From the NCBI RefSeq assembly GCF_900258035.1, contig NZ_OGTP01000016.1:1-64000 (forward strand): a stretch of 64,000 nt of DNA. Reading direction: 5' to 3'. The notes below the pieces were generated by a model. It made no database searches. It was not told where the DNA came from and saw only the letters and a program-made list of their open reading frames with translations. Position numbers and translations under genes: made by a program. This document shows positions 62,601 through 64,000 of this stretch, piece after piece. How positions within the stretch are numbered: position 1 is the stretch's first letter; every line of letters begins with the position of its first letter. The stretch comes from Caballeronia novacaledonica. Its GTDB lineage: Bacteria; Pseudomonadota; Gammaproteobacteria; Burkholderiales; Burkholderiaceae.

Positions 62601-62615
62601 CTTGCCGCGAAGTGA
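56637..62615 (+). CDS. Bacterial alpha-2-macroglobulin with thioester (YfhM type)
   Basis: Large periplasmic protease inhibitor that traps attacking proteases and is paired with PBP1C for cell-wall repair. The 1992-residue protein has an N-terminal signal or anchor (ILAATTLIAALGLGAAI then HAA), macroglobulin-like domains, a central region with the YESGSFRVEEFRLPVF motif of MG domains, and the thioester motif CLEQ with Cys1522 in YPYNCLEQQTSRALG. Unlike E. coli YfhM (about 1653 residues) there is no Cys after the signal, so it is not a lipoprotein. GGAG precedes the ATG. pbpC follows four bases after the stop. Confidence 0.95.
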   Translation: MSRITTSQKKWILAATTLIAALGLGAAIHRAHAARIASVSPQGKVAQVRQVVAKFDEPMIAFGNAAAPAPGKLTCSGASASATAGSQRWIDAKTWAFDFEHDLPPGARCALDLADGLKSVAGNALSGPRHFAFQTGGPFVTRVMPGYGDIEENQAFVLSLNGPATQASVLQHVWCESSALGNRIPVRAVDDATRAALLKHFRLEKQSDRVLTLACQQTLPSATKMQLVYGAGVTGPSGIANDVEKRFDFDVREPFTASFSCERENAKAPCTPLRPLRLNFSAPIGRADAQKFVLHGPKGNASPSFDPSDKDAEVSAVEFAAPLPERADLTIDAPASLKDASGRTLANADLFPLKTATAAMPPLAKFSSGTFGIVERFAEPGMPAMLPVTLRHVEADLHVQGLDSGTSRITKLKLDADTDIRQWMRAVDQFDGISMSRSSIEERMPQMLNNGIQPVVIPDSDGSVSKDPQIDIRSLSMLAKQRGVETLTLPAADPKALRPFEVVGIPLTKPGFYVVELSSPALGASLIGKNQAMYVRTSVLVTNLGVHFKQGRENSLVWVTTLDKGKPVANADVRVTDCNGDEIATARTDAQGLAKIGKPLAATRQCNDKSLAWGGFFVSARVNDPVTGPDMAFVTSDWNRGIESWRFNVPTDMSAARTTRAHTVFDRTLLRAGETVSMKHLLRVETLRGFAFAPSYPGRVTIRHVGSGQTWHLPLNWAADHSADSTFTVPVAAKLGEYSVTLDNGASSSSDDQDDDNTVTQSYESGSFRVEEFRLPVFKGSITAGDAKSPGLVAAEEAPVAVRLEYVQGGPASNLPVQVSALVRDASPPFASQYEAFSFAPYRKPANDGASAPAEDEDSEQQDQATTKLIADKLRVTLDRDGAGKVTVKPLPAVESPKRLALEASFADPNGEIQTISGATTLWPAAVAVGVKAGHWVSVGGALPVQALALDLQGKPRAGVSVDIKAVARVMSSSRKRMVGGFYAYDNHTEIKDLGTLCSGKSDDHGIVSCDAKIKEAGNVDLIAVAKDGDGRAANASTSVWVTREDELWFGGENTDRIDVLPEKTSYEPGETARFQVRMPFRSATALVAVEREGIVETRVVELNGKDPTVELKVESAWGPNVYVSVLALRGRIREVPWYSFFTWGWKAPVEWARAFWYEGRQYQAPTPLVDLSKPAFRYGLASIKVGTASHRLAVSVNPDAKSYAVRSKAHVKVKVALPDGKPAPAGTQIAVAAVDEALLELMPNPSWDVLDAMLQQRAYGVETATAQMEIIGRRHFGRKAVPAGGGGGHSATRELFDTLLLWNPRVTLDANGEATVDVPLNDALTRFRIVAVATVGAGQFGTGSASIQSTQDLQLISGLPPLVRVGDAFRAQFTLRNTTARTMRVIVTPRAGTLALDARTVELAPESSQEVAWDVTTPDVLGTSSSASLDWNVSASEQAGPKASDAVKLTQKVVAAIPVTVQQATIAQVEGTFTLPVAPPADASESGDGAVRGGIAVSLQPKLADGLPGVRRWFERYPYNCLEQQTSRALGLMDAAQWQAVLAKMPSYLDRDGLANYFPPADDARPTGSPALTAYLLAVTDEAAKLDSRFALPADLRNQMAAGLANFVDGKIERKFWAPRDDLDFEKLAAIEALSRYGLAQPRMLGSITVAPDQWATSAVLDYYAILSRVDGIPNRDEKRAQVEQIIRARLTYQGTRVTFSTEHEDDLWWLMTGTETNAARMALMFADAPGWKDEMPRVVAGLLALQKNGAWQTTTANLWGALAVGRFSRLFESTPVAGHTSIQLGASTQSVDWSAPASATSATKSVRSVMLPWSSASLTLTQDGAGKPWATVESLAAVALKAPFAAGYRIAKTVTPVDPAVKGVLSRGDIVRVHLDIDAQSDMTWVVVNDPIPAGATILGSGLGRDSEAAAEGEKRDRGAWPAFVERGFDGYRAYYDYLPKGKLTVEYTMRLNNPGTFGLPPTRVEALYAPSSFGALPNAPVVVKPLAAK

Positions 62616-62619
62616 TGTC

Positions 62620-64000
62620 ATGAAACGCGCCGCCGCATTCGTCATCGCGTGCGTTCTCCCGGCGGCGGCGCACGCGTCGCCGAGCTTCGACGACGTGCGC
62701 GCGGCCTGGCGCAGCTCCGACTGGGTGCTGCTCTCCCGCGAAGGCGAGCCGCTCGCCCGCACGCGCATCGACAAGCACGCGCGGCGCGGCGACTGGGTCG
62801 CGCTCGCGGACGTATCGCCGGCGTTGCGCGAAGCCATCGTCGTATCGGAAGACAAGCGCTTCTACGAGCATGCGGGCGTCGACTGGCGCGGCGCGGCGGC
62901 GGCCGCGTGGGGCAATCTGTGGAACACGCGCACGCGCGGCGCATCGACGGTGACGATGCAGCTCACCGGCCTCATCGACGCCGACAAATCGGCCGGCCGG
63001 CGCTCTATCGGCGAAAAGGCCGGGCAGACGATCGGCGCGCTGTGGCTCGAACGAACCTGGCGCAAGGATCAGATTCTCGAGGCGTATCTGAATCTCGTGC
63101 CGTTTCGCGGCGAAATCGTCGGGTTGTCGGCGTTGTCGCAGACGCTGTTCGGCAAGGCGCCGTCCGGGCTCGATGAACGCGAGGCCGCGCTCGCCGCCGC
63201 GCTGGTGCGCGCGCCGAACGCGCCGTACGCGAAAGTCGCCGCGCGCAGTTGCGTGATCCTGCGCGACATGCAGGCGCTGCACGGCGTCGCCCGAAGCGTC
63301 GATCCTTGCGTCAATCTCGACAGCTACGTGCAGCTCGCGCTCACGCGCACGGCCGCCGCGCCCGCCTACGCATACGGCGACGACGCCCTCGCGCCGCATC
63401 TCGCGCGGCGCGTCGCGGGCGAAGTGCATCCGGCGGCCGGCGCGCGCGTGCGTTCCACGCTCGACGCACGTCTGCAACGCTTCGCCCGCGACACGCTCGC
63501 GCGCACGCTCGCCGAACTGAACGCGCGCGCGCATCCGCGCAATGTGCACGACGCGGCGGCCATCGTGATCGACAACCGTTCGGGCGACGTGCTCGCGTGG
63601 GTCGGATCGGCGGGCGGTTTGTCGAACGCGCCGGAAGTCGATGCCGTGCTCGCCCCGCGTCAGGCCGGCTCGACGCTCAAGCCCTTCCTCTACGCGCAGG
63701 CGCTCGACGAGAAGCGCGTCACCGCCGCCACGCTGCTCGACGACGCGCCGCTCGATCTCGCGACCGGTGGCGGCCTTTACATCCCGCAAAACTACGATCA
63801 CGACTTCAAAGGCTGGGTGAGCGTGCGCACCGCGCTCGGCTCGTCGCTGAACGTGCCGGCGGTGCGCACGCTCGTCATGGTCACGCCGCATCGTTTCGCG
63901 AAAACGCTGGTCGCGCTCGGCATGCCGTTGTCGCAGGCGGGCGATTATTACGGTTTCAGCCTCGCGCTCGGCAGCGCCGACGTCACATTGGCGACGCTCG
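62620..64000 (+). CDS. pbpC: Penicillin-binding protein 1C, N-terminal part
   Basis: Bifunctional peptidoglycan synthase cut by the right edge; 460 codons are visible, read directly from the sequence. After a hydrophobic leader (MKRAAAFVIACVLPAAAHAS) comes the GT51 glycosyltransferase domain with EDKRFYEHAGVD (catalytic Glu77), RGASTVTMQL (about 106-115) and RTWRKDQILEAYLN. The transpeptidase domain follows with SxxK at Ser351-Lys354 (RQAGSTLKPF) and SLN further on. The leader looks short and could be cleaved, unlike the usual membrane anchor. The order A2M-pbpC is conserved in many proteobacteria. Confidence 0.95.
   Translation, partial: MKRAAAFVIACVLPAAAHASPSFDDVRAAWRSSDWVLLSREGEPLARTRIDKHARRGDWVALADVSPALREAIVVSEDKRFYEHAGVDWRGAAAAAWGNLWNTRTRGASTVTMQLTGLIDADKSAGRRSIGEKAGQTIGALWLERTWRKDQILEAYLNLVPFRGEIVGLSALSQTLFGKAPSGLDEREAALAAALVRAPNAPYAKVAARSCVILRDMQALHGVARSVDPCVNLDSYVQLALTRTAAAPAYAYGDDALAPHLARRVAGEVHPAAGARVRSTLDARLQRFARDTLARTLAELNARAHPRNVHDAAAIVIDNRSGDVLAWVGSAGGLSNAPEVDAVLAPRQAGSTLKPFLYAQALDEKRVTAATLLDDAPLDLATGGGLYIPQNYDHDFKGWVSVRTALGSSLNVPAVRTLVMVTPHRFAKTLVALGMPLSQAGDYYGFSLALGSADVTLATL

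Overview
The window is high-GC (about 64-66% by eye), dense proteobacterial core chromosome. Gene content and order point to a Burkholderiaceae betaproteobacterium, most like Paraburkholderia or Caballeronia. The supporting features are phaC-phaA, surE-pcm-nlpD-rpoS, rodZ-ispG-hisS-yfgM-bamB-der-hfq-hflX-hflK-hflC-hisZ-purA, and ffs-dnaX-ybaB-recR. No insertion sequence, prophage, CRISPR array, tRNA or rRNA gene was seen.

Layout. 1-2354: the polyhydroxyalkanoate genes phaC and phaA (phaA runs off the left edge), with a recognisable TTGACA promoter. 2684-5606: pgeF and rluD, overlapping and divergent from bamD. 5682-9130: dinG, a small DUF465 protein and a secreted coiled-coil protein of unknown function. 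9343-14460: tex, kup and an orphan phosphoribosyltransferase. 14560-30718: a long leftward run, read right to left as rlmN, rodZ, ispG, hisS, yfgM, bamB, der, hfq, hflX, hflK, hflC, DUF2065, hisZ, purA. It combines cell shape (RodZ), outer-membrane assembly (BamB), translation and ribosome biogenesis (HisS, Der, HflX, RlmN), RNA regulation (Hfq), the FtsH regulators HflKC, and isoprenoid, histidine and purine synthesis. 30852-32314: ndk divergent from a Bax-inhibitor-like membrane protein. 32385-38595: stress and repair genes, read leftward as surE, pcm, nlpD, rpoS, a 3'-5' exonuclease and rlmD. 38698-41671: a quinone oxidoreductase and two convergent glycosyltransferases. 41929-49642: read leftward as ffs, dnaX, ybaB, recR, DUF1653, a CaiB-type CoA-transferase and a three-gene NitT/TauT-type ABC importer. 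49976-53157: trxA, rho, mtfA, rpmE2. 53369-64000: an ArnT-like membrane glycosyltransferase, a MATE exporter, a 1992-residue alpha-2-macroglobulin and the start of pbpC.

Almost everything is conserved housekeeping. I found no convincing new multi-gene system. The least explained items are: a secreted Q-rich coiled-coil protein with an internal duplication (8282-9130); a 24-bp perfect palindrome between trxA and rho; an 18-bp perfect palindrome upstream of ndk; the CoA-transferase/ABC-importer cassette downstream of recR; a 389-bp gene-free gap inside the bamB-der run; and an alpha-2-macroglobulin that keeps its thioester but has no lipobox. Several proteins (PhaC, RluD, Pcm, RpoS, HflX) carry long low-complexity extensions.

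All function calls come from reading motifs and gene order. No database search was run.
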